64,000 nt of DNA. It comes from Salegentibacter sp. Hel_I_6. Its GTDB lineage: Bacteria > Bacteroidota > Bacteroidia > Flavobacteriales > Flavobacteriaceae. Shown one piece after another: positions 26,007 to 33,907 of the stretch (the first letter of the stretch is position 1; the number at the start of each line of letters is the position of its first letter). The notes below the pieces were generated by a model that did not search any database, was not told the DNA's origin, and saw only the letters and a list, made by a program, of their open reading frames with translations. Where the stretch lies: positions 1,984,001 to 2,048,000 of the forward strand of contig NZ_JQNQ01000001.1 of assembly GCF_000745315.1 (NCBI RefSeq). Direction: 5' to 3'. The position numbers and the translations under genes were made by a program.

Positions 26007-27110
26007 GTGAATCAAGAACTTCCTCTTCGCAAAATCATTCATATAGATATGGATGCGTTCTATGCCTCGGTAGAACAACTGGACAATCCCGAATTACGTG
26101 GTAAGGCCATTGCTGTGGGTGGAAGTTCTGAAAGAGGGGTTGTTAGTGCTGCAAGCTACGAAGCGCGAAAATATGGCGTAAAAAGCGCTATGAGTAGCGT
26201 AATTGCCAAACGCAATTGCCCACATCTAATCTTTGTAAAGACACGGTTTGATCGCTACCGGGAAATTTCACAACAAATCAGGGAAATATTCTATGAATAT
26301 ACAGACCTGGTGGAACCGCTTTCTCTAGATGAAGCCTACCTTGATGTTACAGAAAATAAAAAGGGAAATCCCAGTGCCAGCCTTATCGCCAGAGAAATAC
26401 GGGAGAAAATTAAAGAAAAAACCGGCTTAAATGCTTCGGCAGGAATTTCTATAAATAAATTTATCGCAAAAATTGCCAGTGATTTTAATAAACCTAACGG
26501 ACAAAAAACGGTAAATCCCGAAGAAGTTGAAGCCTTTTTGGAAGTTTTAGACATCAGGAAATTTCACGGCGTGGGTAAAGTAACTGCCGAAAAAATGTAT
26601 ATGCTGGGCATATTTACAGGAAAAGATCTAAAAACCAAAAGTGAAGAATATTTAACCGAAAAATTCGGGAAAAGTGGTGCTCATTATTTTAATGTGGTTC
26701 GCGGTATTCATTTGAGTGAAGTAAAACCGAATAGAATTAGGAAATCACTTGGTGCCGAACGCACTTTTGATGAAAATATCTCTTCAGAAATTTTTATGCT
26801 GGAAAGGCTGGAAAACATCGCTGAAGAAATAGAACGCCGACTTAAAAAAAGCAAGGTTGCGGGAAAAACTGTCACCCTCAAGTTAAAATACAGCGATTTC
26901 ACCCAGCAAACTCGCAGCAAAACTATTTCATTCTACATTTCCAGCAAAGAGCTTATTCTAGAAAACGCCAAAGAATTATTGTACCAGGAAAAAATGAAAG
27001 ATTCAGTTAGACTTTTAGGAATTTCCCTTTCTAATTTAAATACCGATAAAAACGAAAAGAAACCAAAAGAGGAAAAGGAAATTGAGGTGCAATTGAAGTT
27101 TGAGTTTTAA
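26007..27110 (+). CDS. dinB: DNA polymerase IV (Y-family translesion polymerase)
   Basis: The 367 residues are a full Y-family polymerase: IHIDMDAFYASVEQ near 12-25 (first catalytic Asp), SLDEAYLDVT near 105 (second Asp and Glu), helix-hairpin-helix region HGVGKVTAEKMYMLGI and the little-finger domain to the end. The C-terminal beta-clamp-binding peptide is not obvious, and the end is Lys/Glu rich. It bypasses DNA lesions. The start is GTG at 26007: the next Met lies inside the catalytic motif. A -7 box immediately upstream suggests a leaderless or near-leaderless message. Confidence 0.94.
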   Translation: MNQELPLRKIIHIDMDAFYASVEQLDNPELRGKAIAVGGSSERGVVSAASYEARKYGVKSAMSSVIAKRNCPHLIFVKTRFDRYREISQQIREIFYEYTDLVEPLSLDEAYLDVTENKKGNPSASLIAREIREKIKEKTGLNASAGISINKFIAKIASDFNKPNGQKTVNPEEVEAFLEVLDIRKFHGVGKVTAEKMYMLGIFTGKDLKTKSEEYLTEKFGKSGAHYFNVVRGIHLSEVKPNRIRKSLGAERTFDENISSEIFMLERLENIAEEIERRLKKSKVAGKTVTLKLKYSDFTQQTRSKTISFYISSKELILENAKELLYQEKMKDSVRLLGISLSNLNTDKNEKKPKEEKEIEVQLKFEF

Positions 27111-27127
27111 AGTAGAAACTTTTTATT

Positions 27128-27180
27128 TTTAGATCCCCGATAAAGAATCGGGGCAGGCTCTGAAACAAGTTCAGGATGAC
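27128..27180. repeat. Dispersed palindromic repeat element (second copy)
   Basis: AGATCCCCGATAAAGAATCGGGGC (stem CCCCGAT/ATCGGGG) followed by CTCTGAAACAAGTTCAGGATGAC (stem CTGAA/TTCAG). Related to the blocks at 12287-12377 and 47038-47137. It lies between dinB and the pyk terminator. Confidence 0.6.
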
Positions 27181-27194
27181 TTGAGAAAGTTTTT

Positions 27195-27238
27195 AAAATA
27201 AAAAAGCCACGAATTCACTAATTGTGTATTCGTGGCTT
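27195..27238 (-). terminator. Intrinsic terminator of the acpP-pyk cluster
   Basis: AAGCCACGAAT (27204-27214) / ATTCGTGGCTT (27228-27238) is an 11-base perfect stem, extended by CAC/GTG. On the minus strand it is followed by TTTTTTATTTT. It lies 16 bases after the pyk stop. Confidence 0.92.
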
Positions 27239-27254
27239 ACTCTTTAGAATAAAC

Positions 27255-28685
27255 TTATTCTATTTCAGAAACTCTTAAAGTATTCACCATACCTTTTTCA
27301 CCAATTGGCATTGCTGCAAGATTTATGGTGAAATCACCTACCTCTACAAAAGTTTTCTCTTTCGCTATTCGGTTAATATCATCAATAGTTTCATCGGTGC
27401 TTACAAACTTGTCGTAATGAAAGGCCTTAACACCCCAGAGCAAGCTAAGCTGCGATAAAATTCTATTATTCGAAGTAAATACCAAAATATGTGCTTCAGG
27501 TCTCCAGGCTGAAATCTGGAAAGCCGTATATCCACTATTGGTTAAAGTACAAATTGCTTTGGCCTTGATCTCGTTAGCCATATGCGCCGCGTGATAACAA
27601 ACCGCTTTGGTTATGTATCTATTGGTGCGTACGTGCGGTGGATCGTGAGGAACTTTAATTAATGGCGAGTTCTCTACGGTTTCGAGAATTTGTGTCATTT
27701 TCTGAATAACCTGAACAGGATACTGCCCTACCGAAGTTTCTCCACTAAGCATTACGGCATCAGCCCCATCCATAACAGAGTTAGCTACATCGTTAACCTC
27801 AGCCCGTGTAGGCGTAAGACTGGTGATCATAGTCTCCATCATTTGAGTGGCAATAATTACCGGAATTCGAGCTTTTTTCGCGGTAAGTACCAATTTCTTT
27901 TGAATTAGAGGCACTTCCTGAGCAGGAATTTCCACTCCTAAATCTCCACGAGCTACCATTAAACCATCACAGTAAGCAACAATCTTATCGATATTTGCTA
28001 CTCCTTCCGGTTTTTCAATTTTAGCAATAATAGGAATCTTATATTCGCTATGCTTTTTTATTAGATCCTGAAGTTCTTTTAAATCCTCGGCGTGACGAAC
28101 AAAAGAAAGTGCCATCCAGTCTACCTGCATTTCACAGGCGAAAATCGCATCTTTTACATCCTTTTCGGTCAAGGCGGGTAGAGAAATATTAGTATTTGGA
28201 AGGTTTACTCCTTTTTTAGATTTTAAAGGCCCGCCCTGGATAACCCGGGTTCTAACTTCATCTTTTTTATTTGAACTTATTACTTCAAAAATAAGTTTTC
28301 CGTCGTCTAAAAGAATACGCTCTCCCGCAGATACATCTTGCGGAAAAGTTTCGTAATTCATATAAACGCGTTCTGCAGTTCCTTTAAATTCCTTTCCGGT
28401 GGCAAAAATAATCTCATCCCCTTCGGCAACTACCACCTCGTCTTTCATAACTCCAACGCGCAATTTAGGGCCTTGTAAATCCCCAAGAATAGCTGCGTTA
28501 TAGCCTTTTTCCTTATTCAGGTCTCTAATCATTTGGATGCGTTCTTTTACATCATCATAATTAGCGTGGGAAAAGTTTACTCTAAAAACGTTCACCCCGG
28601 CCTGGAGCATTTTATCTAAAGTCTCTTTGGAACTAGTTGCTGGCCCAAGGGTAGCAACTATTTTAGTTTTCTTATTTGTTGGCAT
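27255..28685 (-). CDS. pyk: Pyruvate kinase
   Basis: The 476 residues have all pyruvate kinase marks: TKIVATLGPATSSKETLDKM at the start, VNFSHANYDD, the catalytic IIAKIEKPEGVANIDKI, MVARGDLGVEIP and the IATQMMETMITSLTPTRAEV stretch, with an alpha/beta C-terminal domain. It converts phosphoenolpyruvate and ADP to pyruvate and ATP. Its ATG overlaps the stop of the upstream IPExxxVDY-type gene by one base (TAATG). It is the last gene of the acpP-fabF-rnc cluster and is followed by a strong terminator. Confidence 0.96.
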   Translation of the reverse strand: MPTNKKTKIVATLGPATSSKETLDKMLQAGVNVFRVNFSHANYDDVKERIQMIRDLNKEKGYNAAILGDLQGPKLRVGVMKDEVVVAEGDEIIFATGKEFKGTAERVYMNYETFPQDVSAGERILLDDGKLIFEVISSNKKDEVRTRVIQGGPLKSKKGVNLPNTNISLPALTEKDVKDAIFACEMQVDWMALSFVRHAEDLKELQDLIKKHSEYKIPIIAKIEKPEGVANIDKIVAYCDGLMVARGDLGVEIPAQEVPLIQKKLVLTAKKARIPVIIATQMMETMITSLTPTRAEVNDVANSVMDGADAVMLSGETSVGQYPVQVIQKMTQILETVENSPLIKVPHDPPHVRTNRYITKAVCYHAAHMANEIKAKAICTLTNSGYTAFQISAWRPEAHILVFTSNNRILSQLSLLWGVKAFHYDKFVSTDETIDDINRIAKEKTFVEVGDFTINLAAMPIGEKGMVNTLRVSEIE

Positions 28686-29173
28686 TATTCAAAAATTAAA
28701 TTTTGTTTGGATTTCAATAAATCTGTATCAATTTTATAGACCGCGATAACCTGTGGTATCTGACTTATTGCATTAACAAGCATATTGAGGTCTTTTTGAT
28801 TTAGCTCCTCGTCTATCTTTAAAAAGAAATCGACCTTTTTATACTCAGGCACCAGGTTTACCTGCAAGGGTCTCACTTCTTCTTCTTCAAATAAAGAACC
28901 CGAACTTAATATCTTTTTAGGTTCTCCTTTAAATTTGTTGGCCACAAGGTGATAAGACCTAAAATTTGCCAAATCTTTAAAGGAATAATGGGCATAGTAA
29001 GCTTCTACCGATTTATGGTTGAAGTCTATATCGCGGCGTTCTCTTTTTAGTTGAAGTTTAAGAAACTTATTTAGCAAATAAGCCATCTTATAATCTTCTA
29101 AATCACCATAAAGCGCTATTAATCCAAAATCATCTTCTTCAACGTCTTCCAGCAGCGTTTTATGCAATTGCAT
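28685..29173 (-). CDS. IPExxxVDY family protein
   Basis: I start at the ATG at 29173 (162 residues, MQLHKTLLEDVEEDD); a TTG three codons upstream is less likely. It resembles the small Bacteroidota family named IPExxxVDY, whose gene sits between rnc and pyk in many Flavobacteriia. Visible features are DFGLIALYGDLEDYKMAYLL near 15-34 and a C-terminal ISQIPQVIAVYKID that corresponds loosely to the name motif. No function is known. The call rests on position and recall of the family; the motif is degenerate. Confidence 0.65.
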   Translation of the reverse strand: MQLHKTLLEDVEEDDFGLIALYGDLEDYKMAYLLNKFLKLQLKRERRDIDFNHKSVEAYYAHYSFKDLANFRSYHLVANKFKGEPKKILSSGSLFEEEEVRPLQVNLVPEYKKVDFFLKIDEELNQKDLNMLVNAISQIPQVIAVYKIDTDLLKSKQNLIFE

Positions 29174-29286
29174 AGCTTTCAATTTAAGGTTAAAGATAAG
29201 ATAAGATTGAGAAAAATGAAGCTTTATACCCCCAAAACTTCGTATTTATCTACGAAAACGTTATAGTCTGGAATAATTTCACAATT

Positions 29287-30018
29287 TTAAGTGATTTTAT
29301 TTTGAAGTGCGTAATAGGCTCTTTTCGCAGTTTTTTCTTCAGCCTTCTTTTTGGAGGTCGCCCTGGCTTTTGCAACAACCTTTTCATCTAATCGTAATTT
29401 TACGGCAAAATGCTTCACTTCATCATTTCCCGTATCTTCATAAACTTCGAAATCAAATTCTCTTTTTTCTTTCTGGCACCATTCTATAAAAAGGCTTTTG
29501 TAGCTTATTACCTGCCCTTCTAATTGCTCGATATCTACATAGGGCTCTATTACCCTTTCGTAAATAAATCGCTTACAATATTTATACCCCCTGTCAAGAT
29601 AAATCGCTCCAATTAAGGCTTCAAAAAGGTTACCATGAATGTTTGAGCCAAATTGTTCTTTCGGAATATTAGTTTGTACATGGTCTATAAGTTTAAGATC
29701 CTTACCCAATTCATTCAAATGCTTTCTGCTAACCACTTTAGATCGCATTTTGGTAAGATAACCCTCATTCCCACCGGGAACTGCTTTAAAGAGGTGAGAA
29801 GCGATTACTGCACTTAACATAGCATCGCCTAAAAACTCCAGCCGTTCAAAACTTATAGCATTGCCTTTTTCATCTTTAATATTGAGAGAACGATGTGTAA
29901 ATGCTTTTTGGTAATGAAGAATATTTTTAGGCTTAAAGCCTAAAATTTTATATAAAACCGAAAAAAAATTCCCGCCTTTACCAGAGCGGGAATTTAATAT
30001 ATTTCGAATAACACCCAT
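29287..30018 (-). CDS. rnc: Ribonuclease III
   Basis: The 243 residues contain the RNase III catalytic helix ERLEFLGDAMLSAVIA near 59-74, the second acidic cluster in NLFEALIGAIYLDRGY near 130, and a C-terminal double-stranded RNA binding domain (SYKSLFIEWCQKEKREFDFE, ending KKAEEKTAKRAYYAL). It cuts double-stranded RNA during rRNA maturation and mRNA turnover. It lies 11 bases after fabF in the usual Bacteroidota order acpP-fabF-rnc. Confidence 0.95.
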   Translation of the reverse strand: MGVIRNILNSRSGKGGNFFSVLYKILGFKPKNILHYQKAFTHRSLNIKDEKGNAISFERLEFLGDAMLSAVIASHLFKAVPGGNEGYLTKMRSKVVSRKHLNELGKDLKLIDHVQTNIPKEQFGSNIHGNLFEALIGAIYLDRGYKYCKRFIYERVIEPYVDIEQLEGQVISYKSLFIEWCQKEKREFDFEVYEDTGNDEVKHFAVKLRLDEKVVAKARATSKKKAEEKTAKRAYYALQNKIT

Positions 30019-30029
30019 AATACTGTTGG

Positions 30030-31283
30030 TTATTCGTCGTACTTTTTAAATAATACACAGGCGTTGTGCCCTCCAAATCCAAACGTGTTGCTCATTACAA
30101 CATTCACATCACGCTTTTGAGCTTTGTTTAAAGTAAGGTTCAAATCTGGATCTATGTTTTCATCCTTGTGCTCATGGTTTATAGTAGGTGGCACTATTCC
30201 ATGCTGCATAGATAAAATTGCTGAAATTGCTTCTACAGCACCTGCAGCTCCAAGCAAATGCCCGGTCATAGATTTTGTTGAATTGATATTCATTGTTTTG
30301 GCATGTTCACCAAAAACCTTGCTTATCGCTTTTAACTCGGCTACATCACCCAATGGGGTAGAAGTTCCGTGCGTGTTTATGGCATCTACGTCTTCGGGTT
30401 TCATACCTGCATTACGAAGACAATTTTCCATAACTGCAACCACTCCGTTACCTTCAGGATGTGGGGCCGTCATATGATAAGCATCAGAAGATAATCCTCC
30501 TCCAAGAACTTCAGCATAGATTTTGGCTCCCCTGGCTTTGGCGTGCTCATATTCTTCAAGAATAAGTGCCCCACTCCCTTCTCCTAATACAAATCCATCA
30601 CGAGTAGCATCAAAAGGTCTTGAAGCAGTTTCAGGATTTTCATTTTGTGTAGAAAGAGCGTGCATGGCGTTAAAACCACCCATACCAGCCATAGTTACCG
30701 CAGCTTCAGATCCTCCGGAAACAATAATATCACTATGCCCCAGCCTAATATTATTCAGCGCATCTATCATCGCATTTGCTGCAGATGCACAAGCTGAAAC
30801 GGTAGTGTAATTTGCTCCCATAAACCCGTGACGAATAGAGATATTACCCGGGGCAATATCTGCAATCATCTTAGGAATAAAGAAAGGGTTAAACCTTGGT
30901 GTACCATCTCCCGTTGCGAAGTTTATCACTTCGTTCTGGAAAGTTTCCAATCCGCCAATTCCGGCCCCCCATATTACACCGACCCGATACTTATCTACAG
31001 TATCCAGGTTGATGCCGGAATCTTTAATCGCTTCATCTGAAGCTACAATGGCATATTGGGCAAACCTATCCAGTCTTCTTACTTCCTTGCGGTCAAAGAA
31101 ATCCAGCGGGTCAAAATTTTTGAGTTCACAAGCGAATTTGGTTTTGAATTTTTCAGTATCGAAATAGGTAATAGGTGCACCACCACTTTTTCCGGCTACC
31201 AAAGCCTCCCAATATTCTTCAATATTGTTACCAATGGGGGTTAGGGCTCCCAGGCCCGTTACTACAACTCGCTTTAACTCCAT
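30030..31283 (-). CDS. fabF: Beta-ketoacyl-ACP synthase II
   Basis: I start at the ATG at 31283 (417 residues, MELKRVVVTGLGALTPIGN); a longer reading frame back to 31319 would overlap acpP. The catalytic triad is present: Cys in TVSACASAAN, His in NTHGTSTPLGD and His in NTFGFGGHN. It condenses malonyl-ACP with growing acyl-ACP in fatty acid synthesis. It lies 16 bases after acpP, its substrate carrier. Confidence 0.96.
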   Translation of the reverse strand: MELKRVVVTGLGALTPIGNNIEEYWEALVAGKSGGAPITYFDTEKFKTKFACELKNFDPLDFFDRKEVRRLDRFAQYAIVASDEAIKDSGINLDTVDKYRVGVIWGAGIGGLETFQNEVINFATGDGTPRFNPFFIPKMIADIAPGNISIRHGFMGANYTTVSACASAANAMIDALNNIRLGHSDIIVSGGSEAAVTMAGMGGFNAMHALSTQNENPETASRPFDATRDGFVLGEGSGALILEEYEHAKARGAKIYAEVLGGGLSSDAYHMTAPHPEGNGVVAVMENCLRNAGMKPEDVDAINTHGTSTPLGDVAELKAISKVFGEHAKTMNINSTKSMTGHLLGAAGAVEAISAILSMQHGIVPPTINHEHKDENIDPDLNLTLNKAQKRDVNVVMSNTFGFGGHNACVLFKKYDE

Positions 31284-31299
31284 ATGGTCTATACTCTTT

Positions 31300-31536
31300 T
31301 TATTTTTTTGCGTCTTCAATATAAGAAATTGCCTGACCTACTGTGGCAATGTTCTCAGCCTGGTCATCAGGAATCTGGATGTCGAATTCTTTTTCGAATT
31401 CCATGATCAATTCCACAGTGTCCAATGAATCAGCACCCAGATCGTTTGTGAAGCTTGCTTCGTTTACAACCTCGTTCTCGTCAACACCTAACTTGTCAAC
31501 GATAATCGCTTTTACTCTTGATGCAATGTCTGACAT
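31300..31536 (-). CDS. acpP: Acyl carrier protein
   Basis: The 78 residues form a helical acidic carrier with the 4'-phosphopantetheine site DSL (Ser 37 in DLGADSLDTVELIMEFEKEF). It carries acyl chains through fatty acid synthesis and probably serves the acyl-ACP desaturase coded at 10653. It is the first gene of the minus-strand cluster with fabF, rnc and pyk and has a good -7 box upstream. Confidence 0.97.
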   Translation of the reverse strand: MSDIASRVKAIIVDKLGVDENEVVNEASFTNDLGADSLDTVELIMEFEKEFDIQIPDDQAENIATVGQAISYIEDAKK

Positions 31537-31566
31537 AATACTTTTATTTTAATTTTGATTAGGAGG

Positions 31567-31574
31567 CAAAAATA
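31567..31574 (-). promoter_or_regulatory. -7 box of the acpP-fabF-rnc-pyk cluster
   Basis: On the minus strand the sequence reads TATTTTTG (TAnnTTTG), 30 bases before the acpP ATG, giving a start near 31561. The -33 element is T-rich but not a clean TTG. Confidence 0.6.
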
Positions 31575-31679
31575 AAAAACTTTATTTTAAAACCGATTTT
31601 TACTTTAAAAATGTGATTGTAATTTACATAATTTTCACTGAAAGGGCTTAATTTTACACTTTATTAATTGTTAACAAGC

Positions 31680-31687
31680 TAATTTTG
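31680..31687 (+). promoter_or_regulatory. -7-like box overlapping the purN start
   Basis: TAATTTTG matches TAnnTTTG and its last three bases are the TTG that opens the purN reading frame. The sequence cannot serve both as the promoter and as the translated start of the same message. Confidence 0.35.
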
Positions 31688-32284
31688 AGCAATCAAGCAA
31701 ATATCGGTAAAAAGAAAATAGTTGTCTTCGCTTCCGGCTCCGGAACAAATGCCGAAAACATCATTAAATATTTTCAGAAATCTCCTTATGCCAGCGTGGT
31801 AGCGGTTTTCTCGAATAAAAGATCGGCAAAAGTGCTAAAAAGAGCTCATGATCTAAATGTTAAAGCCCTTCATTTTGACCGTGATGCACTCTACAATAGT
31901 TATGATGTTCTGCATATTTTAGAGGATATAAATCCAGATTTAATTGTTTTAGCCGGATTTATGTGGATTTTCCCCGAAGATATCCTAAAAAAGTATCCAC
32001 AAAAAATTGTAAACATACATCCAGCGCTACTTCCAAAATATGGAGGTAAGGGAATGTACGGCATGAATGTGCACGAAGCCATTATTCAGAATAAAGAAAA
32101 AGAAAGCGGAATTAGCATTCATTTTGTAAATGAAAATTATGATGAAGGCGAAATAATCTTTCAGGCCAAAACAGAAATTTCAGAAGAGGACACGCCGGAA
32201 AGTCTCGCAGAAAAAATTCACAAGCTGGAATACAAACACTTCCCAGAAATCATTCAGCAATTACTTCAAAAGGAATCCCAATAG
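31685..32284 (+). CDS. purN: Phosphoribosylglycinamide formyltransferase
   Basis: The 199 residues match PurN: KIVVFASGSGTNAENIIKYF at the start, the folate/active-site region VLAGFMWIFPEDILKKYPQK, the catalytic Asn-His-Asp set with VNIHPALLPKYGGKGMYG and later HFVNENYDEGEIIFQA. It formylates GAR in purine synthesis. There is no in-frame ATG before the conserved core, so the start is non-ATG, most simply the TTG at 31685. An exact -7 box covers this TTG, which leaves the start open. Its TAG overlaps the GTG start of rnhA. Confidence 0.93.
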   Translation: MSNQANIGKKKIVVFASGSGTNAENIIKYFQKSPYASVVAVFSNKRSAKVLKRAHDLNVKALHFDRDALYNSYDVLHILEDINPDLIVLAGFMWIFPEDILKKYPQKIVNIHPALLPKYGGKGMYGMNVHEAIIQNKEKESGISIHFVNENYDEGEIIFQAKTEISEEDTPESLAEKIHKLEYKHFPEIIQQLLQKESQ

Positions 32285-32751
32285 TGCAAACAGCCCAGGT
32301 ACACATTTATACCGATGGCGCCGCGAGAGGAAATCCCGGCCCCGGCGGTTATGGCATTGTGATGGAATGGGTAGGTAAATCCTACCGCAAAGAATTCGCA
32401 AAAGGTTTTAAACACACTACCAATAACCGGATGGAGTTGCTGGCGGTAATTGAAGCCCTAAAAAAATTAAAAAAACCAGGTGTTTATGCCATTGTTTTTA
32501 CCGATTCAAAATATGTTGCTGACGCAGTAAACAAAAAATGGGTCTTCGGCTGGGAAAAGAAAAATTTTAAAGACCGAAAGAATGCCGATCTCTGGATTGA
32601 GTTTTTAAAGGAAATTAGGAAACATCATGTAAGCTTTAGGTGGATAAAAGGACATAATGACCATCCGCAAAACGAACGCTGCGACGCTTTGGCGGTGGCC
32701 GCCTCAAAAGAAAAAAGGTTATTAATAGACGAAGGTTTTCAGCAAAATTGA
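32284..32751 (+). CDS. rnhA: Ribonuclease HI
   Basis: The 155 residues carry the RNase H catalytic residues in YTDGAARGNPGPGGYG (Asp), NNRMELLAVIEAL (Glu), FTDSKYVADAV (Asp) and GHNDHPQNERCD (Asp). It cuts RNA in RNA-DNA hybrids. It starts with GTG, overlapping the purN stop (TAGTG), so it is translationally coupled to purN. The basic-handle region KKNFKDRKNADLW is present as in E. coli RNase HI. Confidence 0.95.
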   Translation: MQTAQVHIYTDGAARGNPGPGGYGIVMEWVGKSYRKEFAKGFKHTTNNRMELLAVIEALKKLKKPGVYAIVFTDSKYVADAVNKKWVFGWEKKNFKDRKNADLWIEFLKEIRKHHVSFRWIKGHNDHPQNERCDALAVAASKEKRLLIDEGFQQN

Positions 32752-32809
32752 ACGGAATTAGTCTATACGTAGAGTATTCGAGATGAAACATGGAGGCATT
32801 ATTACTATT

Positions 32810-32863
32810 ATATCCTGGTTTCGAGACGAAACGTACAACATTTAAATCTCGATTATCGAGTAA
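32810..32863. repeat. Dispersed repeat ending in CTCGATTATCGAG, copy B
   Basis: TTTCGAGACGAAACGTACAA followed by CATTTAAATCTCGATTATCGAGTAA; the palindrome is at 32848-32860. It lies 64 bases before the PfkB kinase start and just upstream of its -7 box. Confidence 0.65.
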
Positions 32864-32892
32864 TTTTGATTGAGCCCTTGAAAAACAAACTG

Positions 32893-32900
32893 TATATTTG
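32893..32900 (+). promoter_or_regulatory. -7 box of the PfkB kinase gene
   Basis: TATATTTG matches TAnnTTTG exactly and is followed by CAGCAC, a common start context. Start expected near 32906, 18 bases before the ATG. Confidence 0.6.
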
Positions 32901-32923
32901 CAGCACATTTTTTAAACCATTTT

Positions 32924-33847
32924 ATGAGTAAATTACTGATTGTAGGCACTGTAGCCTTTGATGCTATTGAAACCCCATTTGGGAAAACAGATAAAATTCT
33001 TGGAGGTGCAGGAACATATATTGGGCTTTCGGCCTCGCAGTTTAATGTAGATAGCGCAGTGGTATCTATTGTAGGAGACGATTTTCCTCAGGAATACCTA
33101 GACCTACTTACCAAAAACAATATAAATATAGAAGGAATTGAAGTGGTTCCCGGCGGAAAAACTTTCTTTTGGAGTGGCCGCTACCATAATGACTTAAATT
33201 CAAGAGATACTTTAGATACACAGCTAAATGTTTTAGCGGATTTTAATCCTGTGGTACCTAATTCTTATAAAGATGCTGAAATTGTGATGTTAGGAAACCT
33301 GCATCCTTTAGTTCAATTGAGTGTTTTAGAACAAATTGAATCCCCAAAACTCGCCATTTTAGATACTATGAACTTCTGGATGGATAATGCCCTGGAAGAT
33401 CTAATGAAGGTGATTAGTAAAGTAGATGTGATCACTATTAATGATGAAGAGGCCCGCCAACTTTCTGGTGAATATTCTTTAGCAAAAGCTGCTAAAAAGA
33501 TCGCAACGATGGGTCCTAAATATGTGGTGATTAAAAAAGGTGAACACGGCGCATTACTATTCCATGAAGAGCAGGTATTCTTTGCACCCGCCCTTCCATT
33601 AGAAGAAGTTTTTGACCCAACCGGGGCCGGAGATACATTTGCCGGAGGTTTTGCAGGTTATCTTGCAAAAACTGGAGATATTAGCTTTGAAAATATGAAA
33701 AACGCCATAATTTACGGCTCCAATCTCGCCTCTTTTTGCGTTGAAAAATTTGGCACCGAAAGGATGGAGGAGCTTTCAGGCGAAGAAGTAAATTCGCGCC
33801 TCGAAGAGTTTAAGAAATTAACTCAATTTGAAATAGCATTAACCTAA
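32924..33847 (+). CDS. PfkB family carbohydrate kinase
   Basis: The 307 residues begin with LIVGTVAFDAIETPFGK and GGAGTYIGLSASQF, and end with the PfkB signature DPTGAGDTFAGGFAGYLA near 234 (catalytic Asp in GAGD). It is a ribokinase-like sugar or nucleoside kinase in the adenosine-kinase-like branch. The substrate cannot be read. It lies 60 bases before the PurF-type gene with a terminator between, so a link to purine or nucleoside metabolism is only suggestive. Confidence 0.88.
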   Translation: MSKLLIVGTVAFDAIETPFGKTDKILGGAGTYIGLSASQFNVDSAVVSIVGDDFPQEYLDLLTKNNINIEGIEVVPGGKTFFWSGRYHNDLNSRDTLDTQLNVLADFNPVVPNSYKDAEIVMLGNLHPLVQLSVLEQIESPKLAILDTMNFWMDNALEDLMKVISKVDVITINDEEARQLSGEYSLAKAAKKIATMGPKYVVIKKGEHGALLFHEEQVFFAPALPLEEVFDPTGAGDTFAGGFAGYLAKTGDISFENMKNAIIYGSNLASFCVEKFGTERMEELSGEEVNSRLEEFKKLTQFEIALT

Positions 33848-33851
33848 ACCT

Positions 33852-33880
33852 ATGCCCTGAATTTTCAGGGCATTTTTTAT
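33852..33880 (+). terminator. Intrinsic terminator after the PfkB kinase gene
   Basis: ATGCCCTGA (33852-33860) / TCAGGGCAT (33865-33873) with ATTT loop and a T-run. It begins 4 bases after the stop. Confidence 0.92.
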
Positions 33881-33907
33881 ATAAAACAGGATTGAAATCC
33901 TTTTACT

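Noticed and set aside
31225..31552. Plus-strand ORFs opposite acpP and the fabF start
   Set aside because: They are complements of conserved fatty acid synthesis genes with no coding support.
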